Positions 42,589-51,132 of a stretch of DNA of 64,000 nt are shown here, in pieces. The stretch lies in contig MNTT01000014.1 in the NCBI GenBank assembly GCA_001917135.1, forward strand, positions 1 through 64,000. The letters are read 5' to 3'. This DNA comes from Acetobacter sp. 46_36 (GTDB lineage: Bacteria > Pseudomonadota > Alphaproteobacteria > RF32 > CAG-239). A program made the position numbers and the translations under genes. Positions within the stretch are counted from its first letter, which is position 1. Every line of letters begins with the position of its first letter. The notes below the pieces were generated by a model, which saw only the letters and a program-made list of their open reading frames with translations, searched no databases and was not told where the DNA came from.

Positions 42589-43684
42589 TCTCATTCTCCA
42601 TTGTTTCTATAACTATAACGCGGTTGCCTTTATAATATGTTGCAATTGGTGCCGGTCTGGCTCTTGCAAATGCTCTGATTAAAGCCGAACTGACGTCTGC
42701 AAATTTCCCTTTGAACATAACGCCTGCGCTTAAAATATAATTGCGGTTTGTGTTCCAAAGCAGTTTCCAGCCGGACATGGCACTCCATTTTGTCAGCAAT
42801 TCGCGCAAATTCTCGCCTTCTTCAGCTTCCCAAGTCAGAACCGTATCGTCGCCGACCTGAATTTCATTAATGTCAACATCTGCCAACAATTCTTTTTTGC
42901 TGCCGACATCGGTAAACTCAATATTTTCATCGTCAATATAATCGGCAATGTCAAAAGATTCTTCCGTAAATTCCGAAGTGATAACGTCGTCATCCATAAT
43001 GTCGTCGCATTCTTCTTCGCAGACAATTTCGTAAGTCGAACCGTCATTTATAATACTTTTCTTTGTTTCTTTCAATTCAATGTTGTCAGCGTGTCCGATT
43101 TCATTTTTAGGGGTACCTGCAGGCTTACGGATAACAACTTTCCCGCTGGCTGTTTTTATCGGCTTAGGTTCAACCTTTAAAGGCTTCTGAGAATTTTGAG
43201 ACTTCTGAGCTTTTTCGGCAGTTTGGGAAGCGGCCGGAGCGTAGTCTGCCGGATTCGTCTCCAGATTTAATGTTCCTGTTTCGCTGAAAATGCCGTCGTC
43301 CACCGTATATTTACGGTTGCTGTTTCTTCTGACCGTGTCGCCGACCGTTACGGGCTTGGTAACAATATCTTCTTCAATCCCCGGCTGAATCGTTGCCGTC
43401 AGATTATTGCCCGCAGACGACTGGGTGTAAAGATGGTCTCTTTTGGTACGCTCGCCGTAAGCTCTGTAGTCAGCTTCCGTTTTTGTATAATTTACCAACG
43501 CCGTATCATTGCAGCTGATGCCGTTAACGCCGCAGCGATCATAAGGGTTGATTGTTGCATCAATAACCGGTGCTTCTTCGGCTGTCAACGTATCTGTCTG
43601 CCCGTTGCTGCCGGAGAAGGAACCGCAGGCGGACACGCCGCAAATGCAGACTAAACAAAACGGTAATAAAAAATTCTTTTTCAT
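42578..43684 (-). CDS. pilL: PilL/TcpQ-domain lipoprotein
   Basis: This 368-aa protein has a lipobox after a short signal (FCLVCICGVSACGS). A long acidic, low-complexity middle and a C-terminal TcpQ-type domain (WEAEEGENLRELLTKWSAMS, then AFARARPAPIATYYKGNRV) follow. TcpQ/PilL partners stabilise the secretin at the outer membrane. ATG 43684 (MKKNFLLPF) is preferred to a start 10 codons upstream, because it begins the signal peptide and has AGG upstream. The conserved-looking CGVNGISCNDTAL near the start is of unknown meaning. Confidence 0.78.
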   Translation of the reverse strand: MKKNFLLPFCLVCICGVSACGSFSGSNGQTDTLTAEEAPVIDATINPYDRCGVNGISCNDTALVNYTKTEADYRAYGERTKRDHLYTQSSAGNNLTATIQPGIEEDIVTKPVTVGDTVRRNSNRKYTVDDGIFSETGTLNLETNPADYAPAASQTAEKAQKSQNSQKPLKVEPKPIKTASGKVVIRKPAGTPKNEIGHADNIELKETKKSIINDGSTYEIVCEEECDDIMDDDVITSEFTEESFDIADYIDDENIEFTDVGSKKELLADVDINEIQVGDDTVLTWEAEEGENLRELLTKWSAMSGWKLLWNTNRNYILSAGVMFKGKFADVSSALIRAFARARPAPIATYYKGNRVIVIETMENENAY

Positions 43685-43789
43685 GTTTTGACCTATCTTT
43701 AAATCCAATCTCAATCAACCATAAATATTAAAATTTAATTAATCAAGCTTAACGCTTTATTTATAAGACGTTTATTTGTGGTAAAACGC

Positions 43790-45172
43790 TTAAGGCAAAT
43801 TCTGTTTAAGTTGCAAAGTCCTTATGATAAAAGCATTTGGCTCGGTTAACGAAAAGACGGTATCGACTTTTGAAAAATCTACGCCGTTGTTCATAAAAAT
43901 AGTGTAGAGAAGATTCAGTCTTTTCCTTTGCAATTCAATCGGCGCTGTCGCGTCCAGTCTGATTTGCAAATATGTCTTCTCTTCTTTTGCTTTTTCGGAA
44001 AAAGCTTTCAGCCAACGCAGGGTTTGGCCTGAAATTTCCGCTCTGTCCGGCTGGAACGAGAGTTTTAGCTCAGAGGGGATAATTTTGTTTTTGGCTTGCT
44101 CCTGTTTTGTCTCCTGAATGGTTTCATAGAAGCTGACCAGAGCATCATTGGAGTTTATGGTTTCTTCAGCCTTGCCGGCGCCCTGGCTGCTGTATGCCGG
44201 TGCGGTTTTGGATTTTGGCTTTGCTGCGGTGTCAGTAGGTTGCTTGTCTGAGAACCATGAAGATATGCTGTTGAGAAATCCTTTTGATTCATCTTTTTTC
44301 TGCGCGACAGTCGAAACTTTGGGGAGAATTTTCACGCTCTCTTCCGGAAGTGCGGGCTTAGCCTCTTTCGCTTGTGAGGGTGTATCCTGACGTCCTTTGG
44401 CGGGAGTGCCGGTCTTTCTGTTGCCTTTAATAAATGTGGGTGTGAGGTTTTCATCATTTAATATTTCGTCCGGTATGGGGAAAATGATGCTTTGTTTAAT
44501 TTTCTCAGCAACCTTATAGGAAATTTCCTGATCTTCGTTTGCGGCTTGCTTGAAGTTGTCGGTAAAGAGGTCTTGCGGTTGCTGGTCTTGATATTTTTCC
44601 AGCAGCTTTTTGTTTTTTATGTGTTTGCTCCCTTTGGCGACCACCCAGGGCGTATCGGGGATAAAATCTTCGCTGTCGGATAATGTGGATGTCGGCAGCA
44701 TGGCAACCTTATTCTCATCTTCGCTTTGAGTAATTTCCGCATTTAGGTTCTGTTTGTCTGTATTTTCAAATTCAATCGGTATTGAACCGTCAATATTAAC
44801 GCTTAATATCTCGTCGTCTTCAATGCCGTTAATATCTTGCGGTGCGTAAGCTATCTCAGCGGTTTCTGTCTCGGGTAATTCTTTTTCGGAAAGGAAACGG
44901 AAAGAGTCTGCTTTGTCGGGGGCAGAAGCTGAAGGTTTCTCCGTTAGGCCGGAAATCGCAGAAGTGGTAATAGTCTGCTTCTGTACTTTGGCCAAAATAT
45001 CGGATGCGGCCTTGTTAATGGCATCTTCTTTTATTTTAAATAAATCAATTTTAATGTCCGTCTGAAGGGGAAGGTGCGTTTTGCCAGCCGCTGACGAATA
45101 TAGCTGCCCGCCTACGGACATGCTAAATAACGACAGGCTGAAGCCTAAAACAAAACTTTTCATACCTCTCAT
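43790..45172 (-). CDS. exported protein with C-terminal OmpA-like domain
   Basis: This 460-aa protein has a signal peptide (MKSFVLGFSLSLFSMSVGG), a long hydrophilic, disordered middle with many Pro/Lys/Glu, and a C-terminal segment. That segment reads ELKLSFQPDRAEISGQTLRW, then KAKEEKTYLQIRLDA and ELQRKRLNLLYTIFM. It resembles an OmpA-like peptidoglycan-binding fold. It is first in the pil operon, so it may tether the pilus complex to peptidoglycan. The start is uncertain among TTG 45190, ATG 45172 and ATG 45163; ATG 45172 is chosen. The family call is tentative. Confidence 0.55.
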   Translation of the reverse strand: MRGMKSFVLGFSLSLFSMSVGGQLYSSAAGKTHLPLQTDIKIDLFKIKEDAINKAASDILAKVQKQTITTSAISGLTEKPSASAPDKADSFRFLSEKELPETETAEIAYAPQDINGIEDDEILSVNIDGSIPIEFENTDKQNLNAEITQSEDENKVAMLPTSTLSDSEDFIPDTPWVVAKGSKHIKNKKLLEKYQDQQPQDLFTDNFKQAANEDQEISYKVAEKIKQSIIFPIPDEILNDENLTPTFIKGNRKTGTPAKGRQDTPSQAKEAKPALPEESVKILPKVSTVAQKKDESKGFLNSISSWFSDKQPTDTAAKPKSKTAPAYSSQGAGKAEETINSNDALVSFYETIQETKQEQAKNKIIPSELKLSFQPDRAEISGQTLRWLKAFSEKAKEEKTYLQIRLDATAPIELQRKRLNLLYTIFMNNGVDFSKVDTVFSLTEPNAFIIRTLQLKQNLP

Positions 45173-45342
45173 AGGTAAAATATTCCCCAAAATTCACAAT
45201 ATAATCGGCTGCATTCGAAATATTAACCATATTTTAAACATTAAATAGAATCTTTAGCAAGTATATTTGCATAACTAATAACAACAAAATCATGTGTTTA
45301 TGCATTTGCGCAAAACAAAAGCCGGATAATTGGCTCGCCGGG

Positions 45343-45362
45343 AGTGTGAAATTTTTGTTACA
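45343..45362 (+). promoter_or_regulatory. 20-base motif before the first VirB2 gene (copy 1)
   Basis: The motif agtgtgaaatttttgttaca occurs here and, without a mismatch, at 46058-46077. It ends 119 bases before the first VirB2 start (45482), and the second copy ends 118 bases before the second VirB2 start (46196). It includes a TTGTTA that could serve as a -35 box and imperfect TGTGA/TTACA half-sites. TAAAAA follows 17-18 bases later in both copies. The rest of the 309-base gap between the divergent operons is AT-rich and empty of genes. It probably carries divergent promoters. Confidence 0.6.
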
Positions 45363-45481
45363 GAAGATGAAAATTATTAAAAAACAATAGGTTGATTGTA
45401 TTTTCAAGAGGCTTAAAAAACTTGAATTTTTTTCAAAATTGAGGTAAAGTAAATATGTATAATGAATTTAGGAGAACTGAT

Positions 45482-45829
45482 ATGAAAAATCTGAAAAAGA
45501 TGTTGGTACTGTGCTCTTTGGCACTTGTATTCACGGCTGTGCTTGCCGATGCATCGTACGCTGAAAGCGTTATGGAAACCGGTATGAAAAAAGCTCTGGT
45601 TCTGTTCCAGCACATTAAAACCATTATTTTCGTAGTTGGTGCGTTTGGTTTGATTGGTATTGCGTTCCAGGCTATTTTCGGTAAGGTAAAATGGACATGG
45701 TTTGCTGGTCTTGCAGTTGGTCTGGCTATTCTGGCTGCGGCTGGTGCAATCGTAAACTACGCAACCGGCGGTAACATTAACGCTGGTCAGACGGGTGATA
45801 CGTTCAGCCAGTCTGCTGACGGCTTGTAA
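45482..45829 (+). CDS. VirB2-like pilin 1
   Basis: This 115-aa protein has a signal peptide (MKNLKKMLVLCSLALVFTAV, cut at ADASYA|E) and two hydrophobic helices around a short basic loop (FGKVKWTW). That is the VirB2/TrbC pilin layout. ATG 45482 has AGGAG eight bases upstream. It has its own terminator (45858) and a 366-base gap to the next gene, so it is probably the major, most abundant pilin subunit. Confidence 0.85.
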   Translation: MKNLKKMLVLCSLALVFTAVLADASYAESVMETGMKKALVLFQHIKTIIFVVGAFGLIGIAFQAIFGKVKWTWFAGLAVGLAILAAAGAIVNYATGGNINAGQTGDTFSQSADGL

Positions 45830-45857
45830 TCGGCAACTAACAAATAAAAAAGAAAAG

Positions 45858-45882
45858 AGCGTCGCTTTGCGGCGCTTTTTTT
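45858..45882 (+). terminator. terminator after VirB2-like pilin 1
   Basis: An eight-base stem (agcgtcgc/gcggcgct, one G-U pair) with a TTT loop is followed by seven Ts. It should make pilin 1 mostly monocistronic. Confidence 0.85.
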
Positions 45883-46054
45883 ATCCGTAATATGCCGGCC
45901 TTATCCACGGGACGTCTTATTCATAATTTATCGGTATTGTCCGTAGGGTATCGTTTTCCCTGTCACTCGTCATTTTTATCCGCAAGGTACCGTTTTCCAC
46001 GCAATCTGTTGGTTTTGTCTGTAAAGCATCAAGCCTGTTCGCGGTGCGCCTGAT
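45882..46054. repeat. degenerate ~39-bp periodic repeats in the VirB2 intergenic region
   Basis: Starts at 45938, 45977 and 46016 are exactly 39 bases apart and share the pattern T-x-T-C-(C/T)-G-(T/C)-A then GGTA-x-CG. Copies 2 and 3 both contain CGTTTTCC; a weaker copy begins at 45902. No ORF is present. The rest of the 366-base gap holds the 20-base motif copy 2 and a promoter. They may be regulator-binding sites or a decayed repeat. Confidence 0.45.
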
Positions 46055-46057
46055 TTA

Positions 46058-46077
46058 AGTGTGAAATTTTTGTTACA
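46058..46077 (+). promoter_or_regulatory. 20-base motif before the second VirB2 gene (copy 2)
   Basis: Identical to 45343-45362. TAAAAACATAA follows at 46094. Exact conservation between two otherwise unlike intergenic regions points to a shared regulator or promoter core. Confidence 0.6.
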
Positions 46078-46156
46078 AAACAGCAAAATAGCGTAAAAAC
46101 ATAAAGATAGGAAGAAAAGGAGAGATACGTTTTTGCTGGCTATTTTCTTATAATTA

Positions 46157-46165
46157 TGTTATAAT
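46157..46165 (+). promoter_or_regulatory. extended -10 promoter element before pilin 2
   Basis: TGTTATAAT is an extended -10 box (TGn plus TATAAT) 30 bases before the pilin 2 ATG. No strong -35 is needed for such promoters. A strong GGGAGGGAGG ribosome site follows. Confidence 0.5.
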
Positions 46166-46195
46166 AAATACAATAATCGGGAGGGAGGTCTCGTA

Positions 46196-46531
46196 ATGTT
46201 TGGACTTGGACGCAAATACGGATTCTTTGTTATGGTATTGGGTGCCGCAATTCTGCTGACGCCTGTACCTGCATTTGCTGACGGAGCGTTTGGCGGGCTT
46301 ATAGCTTCGGGGCGGGAAATATTTACTGGGCTGCGCGAGATTATTTATCCAGCATCCGCCGTCGGCATTATTGCCGTTTGTATCGGCGGCTTTTTCGGAA
46401 ATATCAACTGGAAATGGTTGACTGCGATTATTTTGGGGCTGGTTGTTATCAGTCTGTGCGCGGGATTTGTTTCCATGTTTGCTCCGGACGGGGCTGAATC
46501 TATAGCCGAAGATATCGCTTTGGGAAATTAG
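46196..46531 (+). CDS. VirB2-like pilin 2
   Basis: This 111-aa protein has a signal peptide (FFVMVLGAAILLTPVPAFA|D) and two hydrophobic helices flanking FGNINWKWL, the same layout as pilin 1. It is only distantly similar to pilin 1 in sequence. It begins the main T4SS transcript with pilin 3, virB3 and virB4. Confidence 0.8.
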   Translation: MFGLGRKYGFFVMVLGAAILLTPVPAFADGAFGGLIASGREIFTGLREIIYPASAVGIIAVCIGGFFGNINWKWLTAIILGLVVISLCAGFVSMFAPDGAESIAEDIALGN

Positions 46532-46540
46532 GAGGGAACG

Positions 46541-46906
46541 ATGAACAGAAATATGAAAATAGCCTTTTTGTTTGCCGTATGCGCTGTTTCTGTCGTTTCT
46601 TTTTGTGGAGAAGCAGAAGCTGCTTCAGGCGTATTTGAAACGTTGCGGCAGAAAACGGCGACATTTGCTTCCCAGTTGCGTGTTTTTGCCTATGCCATAT
46701 CCTGCTTTGGTATTGTGATGTTTACGTTCCTGGCCATCAGCGGTAAAATCAATTTCAAACATTTGGGATACATTTTTATCAGTTTGTTTATGTTATCGGC
46801 AACGGGAGCTGTTATTGATTATTTCAGCGGCAGTCATGCCAATTTGAAATCTGAATTTAATGATACGTATATGAATGCGGTTCCGCGCAGCAGTCTCGGA
46901 AGCTGA
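46541..46906 (+). CDS. VirB2-like pilin 3
   Basis: This 121-aa protein has a signal peptide (ending GEAEAAS), two hydrophobic helices around the loop SGKINFKHLG and a longer polar C-terminus (SGSHANLKSEFNDTYMNAVP). The same family layout as the previous two. GGAGGGAACG precedes the ATG, 9 bases after pilin 2. The longer tail may give it a tip or minor-subunit role (inference). Confidence 0.78.
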   Translation: MNRNMKIAFLFAVCAVSVVSFCGEAEAASGVFETLRQKTATFASQLRVFAYAISCFGIVMFTFLAISGKINFKHLGYIFISLFMLSATGAVIDYFSGSHANLKSEFNDTYMNAVPRSSLGS

Positions 46907-47017
46907 ATTTTGTCAGCCGTTTAATCTTATTGCCATAATAAAAAATAGTTGAGTTTAATAATTTTGTAAGATTTATCGGCTTAGAATTAAAAGAGAGATT
47001 CAACAGGGAGCTGGCTT

Positions 47018-47308
47018 ATGAAAGATGTTATCCTGAAAGCAGTGGCTAATCCGCCCAAATTGTTTTGGGGGCCTGTTCTGCCGACGGCGCTGAATGCCGG
47101 TTTGCAGATACCCTTTATGTTTATGGCTATCGGAATGGGTGATATCAATCCCTTGGTATTTTTGGTCAGTATTGTTTTGGGACATTTGATTGTTGTTGCC
47201 CTCGGGGCAAAAGATCCCCACTTGTCGGGTATGATACAGGCTTTCGGCCAGACTAATGTTGTACCGCAGAATTTATACAAAGTGAAAGGGCACAAATTTG
47301 AACCTTGA
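47018..47308 (+). CDS. virB3: VirB3-like protein
   Basis: This 96-aa protein has the VirB3 pattern: ANPPKLFWGPVLPTALN followed by two membrane helices and a short tail. It lies directly before virB4, as in VirB systems, and overlaps it by 11 bases. It is an inner-membrane partner of VirB4 in pilus biogenesis. GGGAG precedes the ATG. Confidence 0.85.
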   Translation: MKDVILKAVANPPKLFWGPVLPTALNAGLQIPFMFMAIGMGDINPLVFLVSIVLGHLIVVALGAKDPHLSGMIQAFGQTNVVPQNLYKVKGHKFEP

Positions 47309-49751
47309 TTTTGACTTTTATACGCTTTTTATGGCCGGGCTTCAAAGCGCGGATGCCTTTGTTGCGACCTTTGGCATTATCGCTGCCGCCGCTATAGCGG
47401 TCTCCCTGGTTTCCAAAATAGGAACTTGGGTACTGCCGCAGCCGAGCGAGTCCCGCGTGGCTGACTTTTTGCCGTTTGACAGCTTGCTGTCGGACGGTTC
47501 GACCCTGCGTTGCAGCAACGGATCGTATGTCCGCGTATTTAAGGTTGAAGGAGTGGATTTGACTTCGGCGCGTGAAGAAACTGTATTGTCCATGTTTGAA
47601 GCACGCAAGTCTTGGCTGGATAATATGGCGGATTTGCAGATTACCTGTCGGGTAATTACCATCAGAGATCGGGTGCCGATGGAAAAAAACAAGGCTGACT
47701 TCGGTAATAAATGGCTGAAAATTGTTGATGATACCTGGCGCGAAAATCTGAGCCGCGTTTATAAAAATGACCATTATATCATCTTGTCGATAGAAGACAA
47801 AAAAGACGCTGTCAAAGATTTAAACTATGCTTCGCAATCCGTCGTTGCCAATCTGAATGATTACGGTATCAAAGTTATGTATGAAGACGATGAAAGCCCG
47901 GCGGAGATGAGTCCCGTGTATCCGTTTGTCCGGGTGTTGAATCCGATTAGCAAACCTGCGCCGAAAGCTCGCGGGGCGCAGGGGTTTCAATTAAAGGAGC
48001 TGTTGACCGCCGACGGAATTCATTTCACCGGCGAAGAAGGGGTTATCAAGTTTTTCTCCGGCGGCAAGGAAAAATTTGCCCTCACCATGGGGATAAGGAA
48101 CTCCGGCGACTATATGGACGAAAGTATGATTTCGTCGCTGCTGGCGATTGATTGCGAGATGACGGTTCTTCACAATATTCATCCGCTGTTTAAGCCCAAA
48201 GCCCGTATGATTTTGGTTCAGCAGCAGAAAATGGCTGAGGTAACCAGCTTTTCCTCGGATGTTGTTGCGCAGTACAGTGAAGCGCTGGCCGCGATAGAAG
48301 ACAGCGATGCTGACCACCAGTCGCTTGTCGAATATTCAATGAGCTTCATCTTAAAAGGCGATACGATGAAAGAAATTGAATTCGGCGAGAGTGAAGTCCA
48401 GCGTATCTGCCGGTTGTTCAGCGTAACGCCGGTTCGCGAGAACTGGATTGCCCAGGCAACGTTTTTCAATCAGTTTCCGGGGTATGACACCTGTGGCAGA
48501 ACCTATTTTTACCTGTCGCGTATAGTGTCGCTTGCCGTGTCTTTCGAACAGTTGTCGACCGGCCTTCCGCGCAGTGACTGGGGCGAGGGCGCTATTACCG
48601 TTTTCCGCACAATGAGCGGGTCTCCGTATCGGTTTCAGTTCCATATTTCCGCTGCTGAGTCGGCTGTGGCGCACTGTTGTATTGTCGGTCCGACCGGACA
48701 AGGTAAGACGACATTGTTGACGTTTTTGGCCGGACAGGCAATGCGGCACGGCGATTTGAAAGTATATTTCTTTGACCGCCACCGGGGTGCAGAAATATTT
48801 ACTCACATGGTGCAGGGCGCCTATGTCGGCTTCAGCGGTGAACGCAAGAACGTATCGCTTAATCCGTTTGATTCCCGTGATACGATGAGTAACCGCGCTT
48901 TTCTCCGCAACTGGCTTAAGGCGATAACAATGGCGAACGACGCATTGTCCGAACGGGAAGCGGCTCGTGCCGTAACAACGGCGTTTGACTATCTTCGTCC
49001 TGAAGAAAGGGTTTTGAAAAACCTGTATAAGAGCTGTTTCTCCCCGACCGGTACGATGCGGCGCGAATTATACCGCTGGATAAATCCTGACCAGTACGGC
49101 AACATTTTTAATGCCGAACATGACAGCCTTGATTTAAGCTCCAACCGCTTTGTCGCATTTGATTTTACGGAAATTTTTGATGATGATACGCTGGCAGCCG
49201 CATCCATCAGTTACATTATGCATCGTATTCAGTCCGAAAGTACCGAAACCGGAGCTCCGGCTCTGATTATGATTGATGAAACGGCGCCGATGTTAAAACA
49301 CGAAATGTTTCGTGATAATTTCATTAAAGGGCTTCAGGAAGGGCGTAAAAAACGCCAGGCGTATCTTTGTGCGTTCCAACAGCCGAACATCGTTGACGAG
49401 CTGGGTGTCGGAGATGCCGTCCGCGGCCAGTGCAAGACGATGATTTTCTTCCGTAATACGCAGGCGACGCCGGAATCTTATGCCAAATGGAACCTGACCG
49501 ACAGCGAGTATGATTTCATCAGCGGCAGGTCGTACCGCGACTGTCCGTATGCTATTCTGTTAAAACGCCCGGATGCAGGAGAAAACGGTGAGGGTGAGTC
49601 AGTCATTCTTGATGTCAACTTAAGCGGTCTCGGACCTTATCTGAAACTTTATAATTCCGGCATTAAAAACGTTTTGCTGGTGGAAAGTCTGGTCAAAGAA
49701 TTCGGCGAGGACGGATTCGTAACCAAGTATCTGGATGGCATGGGGGCATAA
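47298..49751 (+). CDS. virB4: VirB4-family T4SS ATPase
   Basis: This 817-aa protein has an N-terminal membrane-proximal hydrophobic segment (FGIIAAAAIAVSLVSKIG), a CagE/TrbE N-domain and a C-terminal RecA-like domain. It has Walker A IVGPTGQGKTTLLTF (near 463), FFDRHRGAEIF, Walker B LIMIDETAPML and the downstream YLCAFQQPNIVDE. Starts at TTG 47298 with AAGGG upstream. VirB4 powers pilus assembly and substrate transfer. It is full length and intact. Confidence 0.93.
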   Translation: MNLDFDFYTLFMAGLQSADAFVATFGIIAAAAIAVSLVSKIGTWVLPQPSESRVADFLPFDSLLSDGSTLRCSNGSYVRVFKVEGVDLTSAREETVLSMFEARKSWLDNMADLQITCRVITIRDRVPMEKNKADFGNKWLKIVDDTWRENLSRVYKNDHYIILSIEDKKDAVKDLNYASQSVVANLNDYGIKVMYEDDESPAEMSPVYPFVRVLNPISKPAPKARGAQGFQLKELLTADGIHFTGEEGVIKFFSGGKEKFALTMGIRNSGDYMDESMISSLLAIDCEMTVLHNIHPLFKPKARMILVQQQKMAEVTSFSSDVVAQYSEALAAIEDSDADHQSLVEYSMSFILKGDTMKEIEFGESEVQRICRLFSVTPVRENWIAQATFFNQFPGYDTCGRTYFYLSRIVSLAVSFEQLSTGLPRSDWGEGAITVFRTMSGSPYRFQFHISAAESAVAHCCIVGPTGQGKTTLLTFLAGQAMRHGDLKVYFFDRHRGAEIFTHMVQGAYVGFSGERKNVSLNPFDSRDTMSNRAFLRNWLKAITMANDALSEREAARAVTTAFDYLRPEERVLKNLYKSCFSPTGTMRRELYRWINPDQYGNIFNAEHDSLDLSSNRFVAFDFTEIFDDDTLAAASISYIMHRIQSESTETGAPALIMIDETAPMLKHEMFRDNFIKGLQEGRKKRQAYLCAFQQPNIVDELGVGDAVRGQCKTMIFFRNTQATPESYAKWNLTDSEYDFISGRSYRDCPYAILLKRPDAGENGEGESVILDVNLSGLGPYLKLYNSGIKNVLLVESLVKEFGEDGFVTKYLDGMGA

Positions 49752-49756
49752 TTTTG

Positions 49757-49785
49757 TTGACAAAAAATAAAAAATATGGTACCAT
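49757..49785 (+). promoter_or_regulatory. candidate promoter for the VirB5-like array
   Basis: A consensus TTGACA (49757-49762) is followed after 17 bases by TACCAT (49780-49785), six bases after the virB4 stop. It would start a separate transcript for the exported coiled-coil genes. Confidence 0.45.
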
Positions 49786-49824
49786 ACCACTCAACAAACG
49801 TATTATTTGACAGGGAGGGAAATT

Positions 49825-51033
49825 ATGGGGAAATGTAAGCGGCATACAGCTATTATCCTTTGTTGCGCCTCGTTTTTAATAAACAAGCCGGCTTACGCGT
49901 TTTGGCCCGTATTGGATTTTGGCGAGATAATTCCGATTGTTTCAAATGTAACAACCTCTCTGGATTCATTGTCCCAGACCAAATCTCAGCTGACTGAATT
50001 AAAAAACAGTCTGAAAGCGATTGGCGACAGTATAGATACCATTTCTCAGTTTAGTCAGGATTTGCGTAATAATTTGGATGATATTGCGGACATCGCTAAT
50101 GAAAGCGCTGGAATTGTCAATGATAATCTTGGAACAAACATAGATATTCAAAACGGCGTTACCGACGTTATTGACAAGGTAAATAATGTGCAAAGCGGAT
50201 TGGTAAATAATGTTGTTGAGCAAACGCAGGGCGCTTTGAATCAGACTGATGGTATGGCTGATAAAGCAACATCGGGAATTGATACGGCACAAAAGACCGG
50301 CAAAGATGCGGAAGATTTGCTGAACAAAGCTCAGGAAAAGACACAGAAGCCGAATACAGATACGGAAAAATCCGGCAGTCAGGGAATATCGGGTTCCTCT
50401 GCCCCTGTTTCCTCGCAGCCTGAAGCCGTAGAGGAAGAGGAGGAGGAAGAAGAAATCCCCGATGTAAATGACATGGCCGCATTGCGGGAAGAAATAAAGG
50501 CAGGTTTTGCCGTGGCCAGAGATGAGAATAAAAAAATGGCAGAACAGCTTAATGATGTTATGGACGCATCAGTCAGCGCTTTGAATAAAACGACTGAAGA
50601 AAGCCGTTTGGCTCTGGAAAAATTGGCTCAGGCTGTTAGAGATACTGACCGGTTGGATAAACAGGACAAAGAGATGCTGGAGAAAAAAATAGGAGAACTG
50701 CAGGTTCGGCAGCAGCGGTTGGCGGACAGGATGATTGCCGTGGCAGAGAGCGCAAAAGAAGAATATAATCTGGAGTATCAAAATAAAATTGCCGACGGCA
50801 TTGATAATTATGAAAAAGTTATAGAGCGATATTTGCGGGGGGATGCATCACGGGAAGAAGTTATTTCAGCCGGAGAGAAATTAAAAGAGGATGCGGCACT
50901 GTTGAATGTTGCTCCCGATAAAGGGATTATAGCAGAATTAAACAAAGAGGCGGAGATTCTGAAATCGGAGTTTGCCGCTATGGCAGCAGAAATCAAAAAA
51001 ACGGAAAAGAAAGGGAAAGAAACCGTAAATTGA
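49825..51033 (+). CDS. VirB5-like exported coiled-coil protein 1
   Basis: This 402-aa protein has a signal peptide (ending NKPAYA|F), the motif FWPVLDFGEI, then long heptad helices with KSQLTELKNSLKAIGD. A Ser/Glu-rich acidic linker (VEEEEEEEEIPDVND) and a C-terminal helical domain (from SAKEEYNLEYQNKI) follow. VirB5/TrbJ proteins are exported pilus-tip or adhesin-like helical proteins, which this resembles in position and start. Its entire architecture is repeated in the first 335 residues of the next protein. ATG 49825 has GGGAGG upstream. Confidence 0.55.
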   Translation: MGKCKRHTAIILCCASFLINKPAYAFWPVLDFGEIIPIVSNVTTSLDSLSQTKSQLTELKNSLKAIGDSIDTISQFSQDLRNNLDDIADIANESAGIVNDNLGTNIDIQNGVTDVIDKVNNVQSGLVNNVVEQTQGALNQTDGMADKATSGIDTAQKTGKDAEDLLNKAQEKTQKPNTDTEKSGSQGISGSSAPVSSQPEAVEEEEEEEEIPDVNDMAALREEIKAGFAVARDENKKMAEQLNDVMDASVSALNKTTEESRLALEKLAQAVRDTDRLDKQDKEMLEKKIGELQVRQQRLADRMIAVAESAKEEYNLEYQNKIADGIDNYEKVIERYLRGDASREEVISAGEKLKEDAALLNVAPDKGIIAELNKEAEILKSEFAAMAAEIKKTEKKGKETVN

Positions 51034-51132
51034 ACAAAAGAAACGGAAAATTAAGAGTATATCAATAAAATTTCGCTTAGAATGGATTTGCTCGCAGGCC
51101 TATGAACCAAAGATTATTAGGGAGGACACGAA

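Noticed and set aside
33538..45172. Shufflon or prepilin peptidase of the R64 kind
   Set aside because: No inverted segment repeats, no recombinase, and no prepilin peptidase-like gene were found in or next to the pil cluster.
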